A stretch of DNA of 64,000 bases, taken from the NCBI RefSeq assembly GCF_001270745.1, contig NZ_KQ434754.1, forward strand, positions 416,553-480,552, read 5' to 3'. This DNA comes from Jiangella muralis. GTDB lineage: Bacteria > Actinomycetota > Actinomycetes > Jiangellales > Jiangellaceae. Below the pieces are notes generated by a model. It saw only the letters and a program-made list of their open reading frames with translations, was not told where the DNA came from and did not search any database. Positions 36,454 through 46,260 of this stretch are shown piece after piece (position 1 is the stretch's first letter; the number at the start of each line of letters is the position of its first letter). The position numbers and the translations under genes were made by a program.

Positions 36454-39400
36454 TCAAAGCCGCACTTCGCCGCCAGGTTGATGCCCGGGAGGCTGGCGGC
36501 GCGGCACCGTCGATGCCGACCGAGACATCAGCGCAGTCTCCGGTGGCAGCTCGGGTTCTGGTCGACGGTTGGCGGCTTGAGCCGACATTGCCGAATCGAT
36601 GCGCTCGAGTGCCGCTCGCGCCTCGATGAGGGACTGCTCGTGCTTGAAGGGCGCCCCGAGCGCAGCTTCCGCGGCGTGTAGCTCACTGGCTGCCTCTTCC
36701 TGTCGTCGTTCGGTTTCGGCGATGTCGGCCCGTATCGCGGCGACTCGGTTCTCCAACATGCGGACGACGCCGATGCCTTGGGGGTCGGTGATGCTGTCGA
36801 CGGACACGCGCGTCTCGCTGCGGGGCACGTCGCGCAGGGTGAGCCGGATCTGAGCACGCTGGCCGAGATACGTCCCTGCTGGCTGGTAGACGGCGTCGAT
36901 GGTATGGCCGGCGATCTCTCCGAGCGTTCCCATGTCGCTGCTGCGATAAGTGTTGCCGGGTAGGTGTTGGGTGGCCCAGGTGGCAATGGCGTCTGCGGCG
37001 TCGGTGCGCTTGGTGACGCGGACGCCTTCGACGATCATGGTGAAGTTCTCGCCGATGGGGATGGTGCGAGCGAGTGCCGCCGACAGATGGTGGCGTTCTT
37101 GGTCAAGGTCGTCGATCTGGGCGGCGTGGAAGGCGCGGCGTTGTCGCAGATTGTCGGCCTGGCGCAGATGTGCTCGGCGCAGCCGTTCCAGCCGGGTGAG
37201 GTCGGCTTGGGCGTTGGCGCGTTCCAGGATGAGCGGGTCGCCGGCAGCGAGGGCCTTGACTTCGGCGAAGGACAGGGCGGTGTCGCCGACGTCGTCGATG
37301 GATCGGACGTCGAGGCGGCTGCGCATGATCTGGGCGATGAACTTGGCCTTGCGCTCGACGGTCTGCCAGAGGTAGCCGTCGAAGGAGCCTTCGACCACGT
37401 AGCGGTAGATCTGGATCTCGGCGTTCTGGTTGCCCTGCCTCATGATCCGCCCGTCGCGCTGGGCGAGGTCGGCGGGTCGCCACGGACAGTCGACGTGGTG
37501 GAGCGCGACGGCGCGGTTCTGGACGTTGGTTCCCACGCCCATCTTCGAAGTCGACCCCAGCAGAGCGGTGACCTGGCCGGCGCGGGCGGCTGCGAACAGC
37601 CGGGCCTTCTCGGCGTCGCCGGGAGCCTCATGGATGAAACGGACCTGCTCGTGCGGGATGCCACGAACGGTCAGGAGGCCGCGTAGCTCGTCGTAGGCGT
37701 TCCAGGTCTCGCGCGGGGTGCCGAGGTCGCAGAACACGATCTGCACGGCTCCGGCCGTCGGGGAGTACTCGCCTGTCCCGGGGATCAGATAGCGGGTCTG
37801 CCGATGCTCGGCAGAGATGCGCGTGATGTTGTCGGCGACGATGTCCAACTTCGTCGGCTCGTCGAGCGGTCGGTCGGCACCGACCAGGCGCATGTCCAGC
37901 GCTGCCTTGCGCCCGTCGGTGCTGATCTTCAGCATGTTGTCTTCGCTGGGATCGACCTGGCCGCTCCTGACCCGTTCGGCGCGCTCGCCGAGGTGGGCGA
38001 CGTACGCGGTGAGGTCGGCCGGAGCCGGCACGACGACCGTGACCGGGGCGCGTTGGCCGTCGTCGCGGAGCGCGAGGTCGGGGGTGGGGAGGTTGAGGTC
38101 GTCGCCAGTCTTGACGTCGGCGAAGACGTGCCACATGCGCAGCATCTCCGGGACGTTCTGGAACCGCGCGAACCTGCTCGTCAGGCGGTAGCCGCCGGCC
38201 GGGGCCATCTCGATCTCCGTGACGGTCTGTCCGAAGGTGGCCGCCCATGCGTCGAAGTCCTCCACGCCGGAGGCCTCGAGCAGGTCTGGACGCAGGTAGC
38301 GCTGCATGACGTGGGCCTCGGTCACCGAGTTGGCGATCGGGGTGGCGGTGGCGCCGGTGAAGACGCGGTCGCCGTGCCGGCCGCGCAGGTACTCGATCTT
38401 CATGTGCAGGTCGCTGGCGCGGCGGCTGCCCACGATCGCGGCGTCGCGGATGTTGGAGACGGTGCGCAGGTTCTTGTAGTCGTGAAGTTCGTCGATGACG
38501 AGGTAGTCGATGCCGGTCTGCTCGAAGGTAATGCCTGGATCTCGAGGCGCGTCCATGCGCTTCTTGAGCTGTTCCTCGGCGGCGAGGACGGCACGTTCGA
38601 GGCGTTTGACGCTCAGTCGCTGGCCGGAGCGCGAGTTCGCCAGCATCGCGCGCAGCCTGCCCAGCTCGCGGTCCTGGTAGGCCGTCTCGATGGCGGGTGA
38701 GACCGGGATCCGCTCGAACGCGCCGCGCGTCATCACGACGGCGTCCCAGTTGTTCGTGGCGCAGCGGGCGACGAACTGGCGCCGTTGTTCGCCGCGCAGG
38801 TCGTCGCTGGATGCGGCCAGGATGCGGGCGGTCGGGTAGAGCTGGAGCCATTCGCGGGTGAACTGTTCGAGCATGTGGTTCGGCACGACGATGCAGGGTT
38901 TGGTCACCATTCCCAGGCGCTGCAGCTCCATCGCGCCGATGACCATCTCGGCCGTCTTACCGGCGCCGACCTCGTGGAACAGCCCGACGGCTGGTTCGTT
39001 GATCATCCGGGCCACGGCGGCGCGCTGGTGATTGCGTGGGGTGAACGTGCGTGCCAGGCCGGGCAGGGTGAGGTGCCGGCCCTCGGCGCTGTAGTCGCGC
39101 AGCACGATCGCGTTGAACCGGTCGTTGTACTCCCGCAGCAGCCGCTCGGCGCGGTCGGGGTCCTCCCACACCCACTCGGCGAACCGCTCCTGGATCAGAT
39201 TCGCCTTCTCCTGCGCGGCCGCCGTCTCGGTCGGGTTCATGACCCGTCGACCGTCGTCGAGTTCGTCGGTGACCTGGACCGGGCGCTGCTCCAGCACCGC
39301 CTTCACGATCACCGGTGCCGGCATCCGCGCCGTGCCCCACTCCTCACCAGCGGCGACCGACGACCTGACGCCGCGCACCTCCCAGATCGCCCCGCCTGGG

Positions 39401-41334
39401 TGCTCGACCTGGACGGTGTCGTCGCGCAGCAGCTCGCTCAGGAACTGGGCGTGGGTCGCCGCGTCGATCCACGCCGCGCCCAGGCGGGCCTCGATGTCGA
39501 CCGGCCCGAGATCGGGCGGCTGGACCGAACGCAGCGCCGCGACGTTCACCGTGTAGCGGTCAGGGTCGACCGCCGCAGCTGCGGCGGCTGCCGCATGCTT
39601 CTGGCGGACGTTGCCGGACAGGTACTCCGCGGCCGTGACCAGCTGACCGGAGGGCGGGTCGTCGTAGACCAGCTCACTCAGCCGGGCACGAGCGTCGTCC
39701 TCGCCGACTCCCAGCAGCCGCGCGACCTGCGCCAGGTCCACCCGCCCGTGGCGGTCCAGCACTATCGCGAGCGCTTCTTCCGGCGTGTCCGCGCCCAACG
39801 CGAGCGCCCGCGGGACGACGACCCGGCGCGTCATGATCATGGCCGGAGTGGCGGTCTGGGTGGTCTCGTCGAAGACCTCCAGGCCCCGCACCAGGGCGGC
39901 GAACGGGTCGCTGCGGAAGATCCGCATCACCGGCGGCGCGACCCGCGACATCCGCGCCTGGCCCGTCTCGGGATCTACACGGCCGGTGGGGCGGGTCGTG
40001 AAGCGGTTGATCGGCCCGAACCTGCCCACGTGGTCGCGATACCGGTCGGCCAGTCCGGTGCGTAGCTGCTGGATCTGCGGGGTGTCCTCAAGGTCGGCCG
40101 CCTCGGCGCTCAGCAGCGCCCGCGCGGCGTCGCGCAGCCCCAGCAGGGACCGCAGCTCGCGCCGCTGGGTCGCCGGGACCGGGCATTCCTCGAGCAGGCC
40201 GCCGGTCGCCACCTGGAACGTGTCGTCATCGCCCGCGATCAGGTGGCCGTCCCACAGCCCTTCAGGAGCGCGAGCTACCGGTTGCACTTGGGCCGGGGAT
40301 GCCTGCCGCGGGGTCATGGTCATGCCGTCGAGGCGCGCTGTCTCGACGACGTCGTCGAGCACGGTCGCGAACCTGGTCGGCGCCTGGGCCGGGTCGGCCC
40401 GTACATGCAGCGTGGTTGCGCTGTACATGCCGGGCCCGACGGCCAGCTCGCCCAGGACGTGCTCCGGGTGACGGTCGAAGTACGTGTTGAGGCGGATGCG
40501 CTCGCCGTCGACGACACGCTCGGTGACGGTCTCCCACTCGATCGACCGCGGCGGCGACTGCGGGTCGCGGCGCTGCAGCACCAGCAGGTCCGTGACCACG
40601 TCGCTGCCGGCAGCGCGTCGATGCGCGCCGGTCGGCAACCGGACCGCAGCGACCAGGTCCGCCAGCGCGTTCATCTCACGCCGCGCGGCAGGGTTCTGCG
40701 CATCCAGGGTGAAGTGGCTGGTCAGCACCGCGACCAGCCCGCCAGGGCGGGTCAGGCCGAGCGATTTGATGATGAAGTGGTTGTGCAGGGTGTGCTTGCC
40801 GTGGTTGTGGCGGGGGTCGTGCAGCCGGATGTCACCGAATGGGACGTTGCCGATGGCGGCGTCGAAGTGACCGGCCGGGAACCGGGTGTCGGCGAACGAC
40901 TCGGTCGTCACGGTCGCGTCCGGGTAGAGGGCGGCCGCGACGGCGGCGCTGGTGGGGTCCAGTTCGATCCCGGTCATCCGTGCGCCGTGCGGCGCCAGGC
41001 CGAGGAAGGTGCCTGCGCCGCAGCCGGGCTCCAGCACCTCGCCCTCGGTGAAGCCGAGCCTGATCAGCAGGTCCCACATCGGCTGGACGTAGGCGGGGTC
41101 GGTGTAGTGGGCGTTGATCGTCGTACGTCGCGCCGCCGCATACGCCGACTCGTCCAGCACCGCCTGGAGATGCCGGCGCTCGGTCTCCCATTGGTCGGCC
41201 TGTTCGTCGAACAGCTCCGCCACCGCACCCCAACTCGACCACCTGGCAAGCACCCGCCGGTCGTCGTCGCTCGCCGCCCGGCCCTCCTCCCGGAGTCGGT
41301 GCAGCCGGGCGATCGCGTCGAGGTTCGCCCGCAC
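36454..41334 (-). CDS. DNA methylase-helicase giant protein (SNF2/DEAD-like)
   Basis: About 1626 residues from the internal GTG at 41334, though the frame is open to 41820. The N-terminal part is an N6-adenine methyltransferase-like domain: VLEPGCGAGTFLGLAP (motif I), then AAIGNVPFGD, a variant of motif IV. The C-terminal part is a superfamily 2 helicase: LFHEVGAGKTAEMVIG (Walker A), YLVIDELHDYKNL (DEAH-like) and MGVGTNVQNRAVALHH with QRDGRIMRQGNQN (motifs V-VI). A coiled coil lies near the end. Such polyvalent proteins on plasmids and ICEs are thought to protect transferred DNA from host restriction, like phage DarB. The start is uncertain because conserved FRPTRQDDLTP lies upstream of 41334. 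Confidence 0.85.
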   Translation of the reverse strand: MRANLDAIARLHRLREEGRAASDDDRRVLARWSSWGAVAELFDEQADQWETERRHLQAVLDESAYAAARRTTINAHYTDPAYVQPMWDLLIRLGFTEGEVLEPGCGAGTFLGLAPHGARMTGIELDPTSAAVAAALYPDATVTTESFADTRFPAGHFDAAIGNVPFGDIRLHDPRHNHGKHTLHNHFIIKSLGLTRPGGLVAVLTSHFTLDAQNPAARREMNALADLVAAVRLPTGAHRRAAGSDVVTDLLVLQRRDPQSPPRSIEWETVTERVVDGERIRLNTYFDRHPEHVLGELAVGPGMYSATTLHVRADPAQAPTRFATVLDDVVETARLDGMTMTPRQASPAQVQPVARAPEGLWDGHLIAGDDDTFQVATGGLLEECPVPATQRRELRSLLGLRDAARALLSAEAADLEDTPQIQQLRTGLADRYRDHVGRFGPINRFTTRPTGRVDPETGQARMSRVAPPVMRIFRSDPFAALVRGLEVFDETTQTATPAMIMTRRVVVPRALALGADTPEEALAIVLDRHGRVDLAQVARLLGVGEDDARARLSELVYDDPPSGQLVTAAEYLSGNVRQKHAAAAAAAAVDPDRYTVNVAALRSVQPPDLGPVDIEARLGAAWIDAATHAQFLSELLRDDTVQVEHPGGAIWEVRGVRSSVAAGEEWGTARMPAPVIVKAVLEQRPVQVTDELDDGRRVMNPTETAAAQEKANLIQERFAEWVWEDPDRAERLLREYNDRFNAIVLRDYSAEGRHLTLPGLARTFTPRNHQRAAVARMINEPAVGLFHEVGAGKTAEMVIGAMELQRLGMVTKPCIVVPNHMLEQFTREWLQLYPTARILAASSDDLRGEQRRQFVARCATNNWDAVVMTRGAFERIPVSPAIETAYQDRELGRLRAMLANSRSGQRLSVKRLERAVLAAEEQLKKRMDAPRDPGITFEQTGIDYLVIDELHDYKNLRTVSNIRDAAIVGSRRASDLHMKIEYLRGRHGDRVFTGATATPIANSVTEAHVMQRYLRPDLLEASGVEDFDAWAATFGQTVTEIEMAPAGGYRLTSRFARFQNVPEMLRMWHVFADVKTGDDLNLPTPDLALRDDGQRAPVTVVVPAPADLTAYVAHLGERAERVRSGQVDPSEDNMLKISTDGRKAALDMRLVGADRPLDEPTKLDIVADNITRISAEHRQTRYLIPGTGEYSPTAGAVQIVFCDLGTPRETWNAYDELRGLLTVRGIPHEQVRFIHEAPGDAEKARLFAAARAGQVTALLGSTSKMGVGTNVQNRAVALHHVDCPWRPADLAQRDGRIMRQGNQNAEIQIYRYVVEGSFDGYLWQTVERKAKFIAQIMRSRLDVRSIDDVGDTALSFAEVKALAAGDPLILERANAQADLTRLERLRRAHLRQADNLRQRRAFHAAQIDDLDQERHHLSAALARTIPIGENFTMIVEGVRVTKRTDAADAIATWATQHLPGNTYRSSDMGTLGEIAGHTIDAVYQPAGTYLGQRAQIRLTLRDVPRSETRVSVDSITDPQGIGVVRMLENRVAAIRADIAETERRQEEAASELHAAEAALGAPFKHEQSLIEARAALERIDSAMSAQAANRRPEPELPPETALMSRSASTVPRRQPPGHQPGGEVRL

Positions 41335-41390
41335 TCGCGAACGGGCGCCCGAGGGGGTGAGGTCGTCCTGCCGGGTCGGCCGGAACCGGA

Positions 41391-41738
41391 CTACTGGCCC
41401 TGCTCGTCCTGGTCCTCGTTCAACGCCCGGTGGATCACCCAGAGGTACTCGTCGGTCGCGCTCGGCGGGTCCGGCGATGTCGGGGGCTGCAACCAGACCA
41501 TCTCGGCCAGCGCCATCTCCTCGGCCTGCAGCCGCGCCGCGTTCAAGCGGCCGACCTTCTCCAGGTAGGTCTCGTCCGGGGAGCCCGGCCCGGCCAGGTG
41601 CTCCTGCAGCTCCAGCACTCGCTCCTCCACCTGAGCCCCCAGGGTCGAGAAGAAGGTCGTCGGATCCTCTAGAGCCGCCAGGCGCCCCGGATCGGCCTGC
41701 TGCCAGTGCTCCATCGCCAGTCGGCCGTACCTGTTCAT
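41391..41738 (-). CDS. Conserved small protein preceding the helicase
   Basis: 115 residues, MNRYGRLAMEHWQQADPGRL start, with GAAGGTGAG 6 bases upstream. Helical throughout: TFFSTLGAQVEERVLELQEH, then YLEKVGRLNAARLQAEEMAL. Small proteins with this MNRYG...MEHW start precede the methylase-helicase gene in other actinobacterial elements as far as I can recall. The function is unknown. It lies inside the longer open frame of the helicase in a different register. The amino-acid quality here is good while the helicase frame is low-complexity, so this one is coding. Confidence 0.7.
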   Translation of the reverse strand: MNRYGRLAMEHWQQADPGRLAALEDPTTFFSTLGAQVEERVLELQEHLAGPGSPDETYLEKVGRLNAARLQAEEMALAEMVWLQPPTSPDPPSATDEYLWVIHRALNEDQDEQGQ

Positions 41739-41919
41739 CGCGCTCACCTTCCGTCTCTGCCCACAACGATTCCAGACTGAGCTGCCCGTCGATCTGCGTC
41801 CTCGTCCTGCGCCCAGCCATCGATCGCCGTGTCCCCTTCTGCCCCTGCTACCGGTCACTGGGTGGTAGCGGCGTGGCGCGCACACGGCTCCGCAGCACGC
41901 GGTAGCTCGACGCGCCGGT

Positions 41920-42936
41920 TTAGGCGTAGTGGGGTGCGGCCCAGCCGAGGTAGGGAAGTCGCCAGGCGCCGTCGGTGAGCTCAGCGGCGTGGACGATGTA
42001 GACGCCGCCGAGCCGACCGGTGGGTTCATCGAGGACGTCGTTGCTGACGACGAGTCCGTCGCCGAGGTAGACGGCGACGTGGCCGGAGGGATCGGTCTCG
42101 TAGAACAGCAGCGCGCCCGGCGGCGGTGCGCTCCCGTCGACGACCGCGGTACCGGCACGCTGGTAGGCGTCCCACTGGGCTGCGGCAGTGGGGTAGCCGG
42201 AGTTCGGATGGCCGTGTATCCGCGCGGCCAGCCGCGCGCACCATCGGTAATAGCTGCTCTCGCCGTAGTAGGGGTCAGGTCGACCATCGGCCGAGGCCTC
42301 GGCGAACTCATCGGCGCGCTGACGCAGAACCTCCAGATCGGCCACGATCGGCGGCGGATCGTTCTCCCCCAGGTCCGGTGGCGGCCCGCATGCGGAAGAG
42401 TTGGCGTCGCCGGTGGCCTCGGCGAGCCAGCCCCAGGCATCGTTCTCCCAGTTCGCGTAGGCGTCCGGGTGGGCTGAGCGCTGGACTGCTTGGGCGGCCT
42501 CGGCCAGCGACATAGCTTCCCAGCCGTCGATGTCGAGCAGTCCTGGCTGGCCGCCTACGCCGCCGTCGTAGAAGAACCCGGTCGCGGTTCGCGGGTCGAG
42601 TCGTTGTGCGGCGCTCCCCCATGGGTCGCGTTGCTGGAACAGTCCGAGTGAGTCGCGGTCGCCGTACGGGAGGTTGCGAAGGGTGGACTCCTGAGCGGCG
42701 GTGGCAAGAGCGACGGCGATGCCGAACGGTTCAAGGTCGCGGGCTGCGCCTTCGGCCATGATGATGCGCGCATGGTCGGATTGGTCGGCGTCGAGCCCGG
42801 CCAGTTCTCCCGCGCCGAGTTGATCGGCGCAGTTCCAGTCGCCATCGGTGGGAGATGCCGGCGCGAAGAGGAGCAGGGACGGGGACGCCACGGCGGCCGT
42901 TGCTGTGGCGAGGATCGAGGCGACGAGTCGTCTCAT
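41920..42936 (-). CDS. Secreted peptidoglycan hydrolase of the T4SS (transglycosylase-like plus NlpC/P60-like)
   Basis: 338 residues with a signal peptide (RRLVASILATATAAVASPSL). Residues 65-160 resemble a lytic transglycosylase: ATAAQESTLRNLPYGDRDSL with GLFQQR around the catalytic Glu. The C-terminal half is an NlpC/P60-type cysteine peptidase: YYRWCARLAARIHG (Cys) and SGHVAVYLGDGLVVSND (His). It should open cell wall for the secretion channel, like VirB1/TcpG. ATGA-coupled to the VirB6-like gene. Confidence 0.85.
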   Translation of the reverse strand: MRRLVASILATATAAVASPSLLLFAPASPTDGDWNCADQLGAGELAGLDADQSDHARIIMAEGAARDLEPFGIAVALATAAQESTLRNLPYGDRDSLGLFQQRDPWGSAAQRLDPRTATGFFYDGGVGGQPGLLDIDGWEAMSLAEAAQAVQRSAHPDAYANWENDAWGWLAEATGDANSSACGPPPDLGENDPPPIVADLEVLRQRADEFAEASADGRPDPYYGESSYYRWCARLAARIHGHPNSGYPTAAAQWDAYQRAGTAVVDGSAPPPGALLFYETDPSGHVAVYLGDGLVVSNDVLDEPTGRLGGVYIVHAAELTDGAWRLPYLGWAAPHYA

Positions 42937-44423
42937 CCTGGTTCCGTCTCGGTGAGGTGGCCCGCCGCGTCGTCGGTACTGGCGGCGCGGAGGCGGTCCG
43001 CCGCGTGCGTGGGCTGCGGGGCCGGCGGCTCGGGCGTCCCCTCCACAGCAGTAGCCGGTGGTGACAGCGCCGGCTGCCCGGAGGCGGGTCGTGGGGTGCT
43101 GCCAGCACGCTCGCCGCGCGCGTCAACGGCGTCCGGCCCGGAGTGTGGGTGCGCAGATCCACGACCACGGTGCTCGGTGTCGTCTGCGCTTTGTGAGGAC
43201 GGCCACCAGCCGGTCTGCCGTGGTCTCTGTTCCCCGCGGTTCTGGCTGCCATCGATGTCACCGGCTTCCGCGTGACCGCTGGCGGCGGCTGGCGCTGGCG
43301 CCGACGGGTGTTGGTCGGCTGTGGGTGCTGGCCGCGAATCGGCGCCCAGGCGGCGCGGTGTGCGCTGCTCCGAGGTGGCGGACGTGTCAGTCGGTTCGTG
43401 CTGGCTCGTCCAGCGCAGGATCTGGGCGGGGTCCGCCCGTGCGATGGCGGCCCGGCCGGCTGCGGCCGCGGTGACACCGCCGCGATGCAGGACGCTGGCG
43501 TGGACCTCGTCACCGACGAACGACATGAACGAGTAGCAGGCAATCGGAACGAGCGCGGCCATGAGCATCATGAGCGCCCCGGACAGCAGGACGCCGACCG
43601 CGCCGGGGCCGTCGCTGCCGAAGTCCGCGCCAGCGATGGCCGACACGCCCAGCCCGAAAACCACCATCACCGCCAGCTTCGTCCACACGAGTGCGTTGAC
43701 CACGGCGATCCAGGAGCGGAACCAGCCGCTGGTGTACTGCCAGGCCAGACCCATGATCGCGATCGGGCCCATCACGATGACGACGTAGAGCAGCATCGAC
43801 CGGACCAGCAGCGCGCCCCACACGGCGAGCGCGCCGAGGACGAGCAGGATCCCGAAGATGACGAAGGCCACCGCGCCGGCGATCACGCTGCCGCCGCCGA
43901 GGAGCCCGTAGTTGAGTCCGCCGGTGGCCTGGTCGATGACGGCCACGGTGGCAAACACCTGCTGCAGACGGTCCCCGACCTGACCCATGTCGCCGAAGGT
44001 CGCCGCCGTGAGGTCGTGACCGAGCGCATCGACGGCGGAGGTCAGCAGGTGGATCACGGGCAGCGACACGGCGGTGCCGAAGACCGCGGCACCGGACCGG
44101 GCCACGGCCCGGCCGACACCGTCACGGTGACCGCCGTCGCGCAGCACGACGGTGATGACTTGCAAGATGAGCAGGCCGACGGTGAGCGGGAGCGTGATCC
44201 CGAAGATCCTGCCCGCCCACTCGTAGAGCCAGTCCGCTTCGGTGGCCGGGGTGGTGGTCTGATCGATCGCCGACCACACCCAGCCGAGGATGGTGACGGC
44301 GAACCCGAACACCGCGGCGGCCACCGCGGTGATCAGGTCCTCGGCCATCCCAGAGGTCGCGTCGCCGACCAGGTCGCAGCCCCAGCTGATGATCAGCAGG
44401 TCGCAGGCGCCGCGCTCGGTCAC
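42933..44423 (-). CDS. TrbL/VirB6-like polytopic membrane protein
   Basis: 496 residues from a GTG at 44423 that overlaps the upstream stop. The first 330 residues contain about seven to eight hydrophobic helices (AVFGFAVTILGWVWSAI, ITLPLTVGLLILQVITVVL, VAFVIFGILLVLGALAVWGA, ALMMLMAALVPIACYSFMSF). The last 150 are a Pro/Ser/Ala-rich cytoplasmic or surface tail. This matches VirB6/TrbL-type channel proteins. Position between the accessory protein and the hydrolase fits a T4SS inner-membrane platform. Confidence 0.85.
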   Translation of the reverse strand: MTERGACDLLIISWGCDLVGDATSGMAEDLITAVAAAVFGFAVTILGWVWSAIDQTTTPATEADWLYEWAGRIFGITLPLTVGLLILQVITVVLRDGGHRDGVGRAVARSGAAVFGTAVSLPVIHLLTSAVDALGHDLTAATFGDMGQVGDRLQQVFATVAVIDQATGGLNYGLLGGGSVIAGAVAFVIFGILLVLGALAVWGALLVRSMLLYVVIVMGPIAIMGLAWQYTSGWFRSWIAVVNALVWTKLAVMVVFGLGVSAIAGADFGSDGPGAVGVLLSGALMMLMAALVPIACYSFMSFVGDEVHASVLHRGGVTAAAAGRAAIARADPAQILRWTSQHEPTDTSATSEQRTPRRLGADSRPAPTADQHPSAPAPAAASGHAEAGDIDGSQNRGEQRPRQTGWWPSSQSADDTEHRGRGSAHPHSGPDAVDARGERAGSTPRPASGQPALSPPATAVEGTPEPPAPQPTHAADRLRAASTDDAAGHLTETEPG

Positions 44424-45100
44424 CGCAGCACCTCGTCCGGCACCGAGACAAGCGAGCAGTTCCGATCCGACGGGCAGTAGACCCACACGGTCACCGAACG
44501 TGCCCGGGCGTCCCGAACCTCCTCGCCGTTCTCGCCCTCGTACCGGAGGGTCTGCACGCCCGACACGGTCCGCACCTCATGCCCTGGTGGAGCGTCGCGG
44601 GCGAAGACGTCCTGCTCGGGCTCGACGACGCTCTCGACCTCGAAGTCTGCCCGCATGCGCTGCGCCGCCTGCCGATCCCAGGTCGCCTCGTCCGGGAACC
44701 ACCGGCCCGTGACCGTGCGCAGGCGGTCGTAGTCGTCCCCGGCGACGTCGCGGTCGATCGCTCCCAGAAGGACGTCGCGGTAGCCGCGGACGTAGGAGTC
44801 CGCCGGCCGGAGACCGAGTACCAGCCCGGCGATCGCCTCCGCGTAGGTGTCCGGGTCCTTCGTGTCGGGAAGGGTCACTGCGCGGGCACCGGGCATCGTC
44901 GGCTCGGTGTCGCTCGGGCCGTCTCCAGGCGATGCAGACGGCGTACCCGTACTCGTAGCCGGCGCTCCGCCGTTGGTCGGCGTCGTGCCGCGGTCACCGC
45001 TGACGAGTGCCAGCACAGCGACCACCACGACCACGAGTACGGCGAGCCCGGCCACCAGCTGCCAGGGCCGAAGAACCGTTCGGTTGCGTCCGGTGATCAT
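44420..45100 (-). CDS. Conjugal transfer accessory protein with one membrane anchor (VirB8-like position)
   Basis: 226 residues from the ATG at 45100 (MITGRNRTVLRPWQ). The far longer open frame is a shadow. One transmembrane helix (VAGLAVLVVVVVAVLALVSG), a Thr/Pro/Ser-rich linker, then an extracellular alpha/beta domain (YAEAIAGLVLGLRPADSYVR, RWFPDEATWDRQAAQRMRAD, VTVWVYCPSDRNCSL). This topology and position are those of VirB8/TcpC-like assembly proteins. Sequence similarity is not obvious, so the VirB8 link is inference. Confidence 0.65.
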   Translation of the reverse strand: MITGRNRTVLRPWQLVAGLAVLVVVVVAVLALVSGDRGTTPTNGGAPATSTGTPSASPGDGPSDTEPTMPGARAVTLPDTKDPDTYAEAIAGLVLGLRPADSYVRGYRDVLLGAIDRDVAGDDYDRLRTVTGRWFPDEATWDRQAAQRMRADFEVESVVEPEQDVFARDAPPGHEVRTVSGVQTLRYEGENGEEVRDARARSVTVWVYCPSDRNCSLVSVPDEVLR

Positions 45101-45111
45101 GTCAAGTCCCC

Positions 45112-46164
45112 TCAAGCTGTGCGCCGGCGTGCCGACGAGCCGTGCGCCGCTCGTCGCGAGCGGCACCCCAGAGGTGGCTGGCGCCGCGCACCGGACGTCG
45201 CGCGCATGTGGACACGCCCGCCGACGTCGGCGGAAGGGCGATGCCCAGGCCGGGCCGGGTGTGATGGGGTCTTGCCGAGCTGGTGCCCGGACACGGCGTG
45301 AGGCGCCGGGCCCATCCATGCCTCGGCCAGCACGACAAGCCTGGGCAACGACTGCGGGTGCGCCGCTGCCAGCGAAACCTGACGACCAGCCCGGGCGGCG
45401 TCGCGCAGAGCCAGCCAAGCAGAACCTGCAGGGCCTTCGCGGCGCGCCCCGATCAGCAGATCGACTAGCGCACGGATCTGGTGCGTCGTCAGCAGCCGGG
45501 CGAGGCGCGGATCGCGATAGGCGGTGTAGTGGACGTGGCTACGCCGGCGGGTGAGCTGCAAGACGTCCAGGGCGGCGCTGATCAATTCCGTCGCCATGTT
45601 GTGGGGTGCACCAGCTGCGACAAGTTCACTGCGCAGCCCGATCAGGCCGGGGTCCCACCGGGCCATCGGGTCATCCGAGCGCGCCTCGGTGACCGTCTCG
45701 GCGGTCGGGTCGTGCCCGGCCGAGACCAGCCGATCGGTCACCTGGGCCCCGTCCATCCCCAGGCGCCGCGCTGTGTGCCAACCGCCGGCCATCGCCCAGC
45801 GCGTGCCGTCCCCGGAGGTGACCAGCTCAGCGGAGCGCACCTCCTGCACCGCTGCTCGCGCCAGTGCACGCACGATCAAGCCCCAGGGTCGGTCGGCGGC
45901 GAGGATGTCCGTCCGCTGGGCGGTCGCGATCTCCCAGCCGACGCTGATCAGGCCGTCCACCAGGTATGTGACAGCGAGATCGGCGCTCGCTCGGGATGCT
46001 CGAACGACCGCGAGCGCACGCAGGCGAAGCTGGTCAATGACGGCGCGCCCGACTGGGCCGTTCCAGTCCTCGGCAGTGCGAAGTTGACGGAGCGCGCGTT
46101 TGAGCCCGTCGTCGCTGCTTGCGTCGATCTTCGTCAGGGCAGGGTGATGCGTAGAGTCGTTCAT
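45112..46164 (-). CDS. Hypothetical protein of the conjugation operon
   Basis: 350 residues, starting MNDSTHHPALTKIDASSDDG. Largely helical (LIVRALARAAVQEVRSAELV, LRSELVAAGAPHNMATELIS). The last 60 residues turn Arg/Pro-rich and may be an extended tail. No motif or family recognised, although the arrangement is weakly like sigma-factor-type or replication-control proteins. It is the second gene of the operon, 12 bp before the membrane-anchored protein. Confidence 0.55.
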   Translation of the reverse strand: MNDSTHHPALTKIDASSDDGLKRALRQLRTAEDWNGPVGRAVIDQLRLRALAVVRASRASADLAVTYLVDGLISVGWEIATAQRTDILAADRPWGLIVRALARAAVQEVRSAELVTSGDGTRWAMAGGWHTARRLGMDGAQVTDRLVSAGHDPTAETVTEARSDDPMARWDPGLIGLRSELVAAGAPHNMATELISAALDVLQLTRRRSHVHYTAYRDPRLARLLTTHQIRALVDLLIGARREGPAGSAWLALRDAARAGRQVSLAAAHPQSLPRLVVLAEAWMGPAPHAVSGHQLGKTPSHPARPGHRPSADVGGRVHMRATSGARRQPPLGCRSRRAAHGSSARRRTA

Positions 46165-46260
46165 GCGAACCCTTCACGTCGATGGGTTTGTTCGGGCGCG
46201 GAGCGGCATGGTTGGTAGCCGGTTGTTCGCTCCGCGCCCGCCTATGGGCGGGCCGCTAGG

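Noticed and set aside
41339..41820. Helicase start at 41820
   Set aside because: The first 20 residues look plausible, but the following 115 residues are a shadow of a well-formed gene with its own ribosome site. Reported as uncertain instead.
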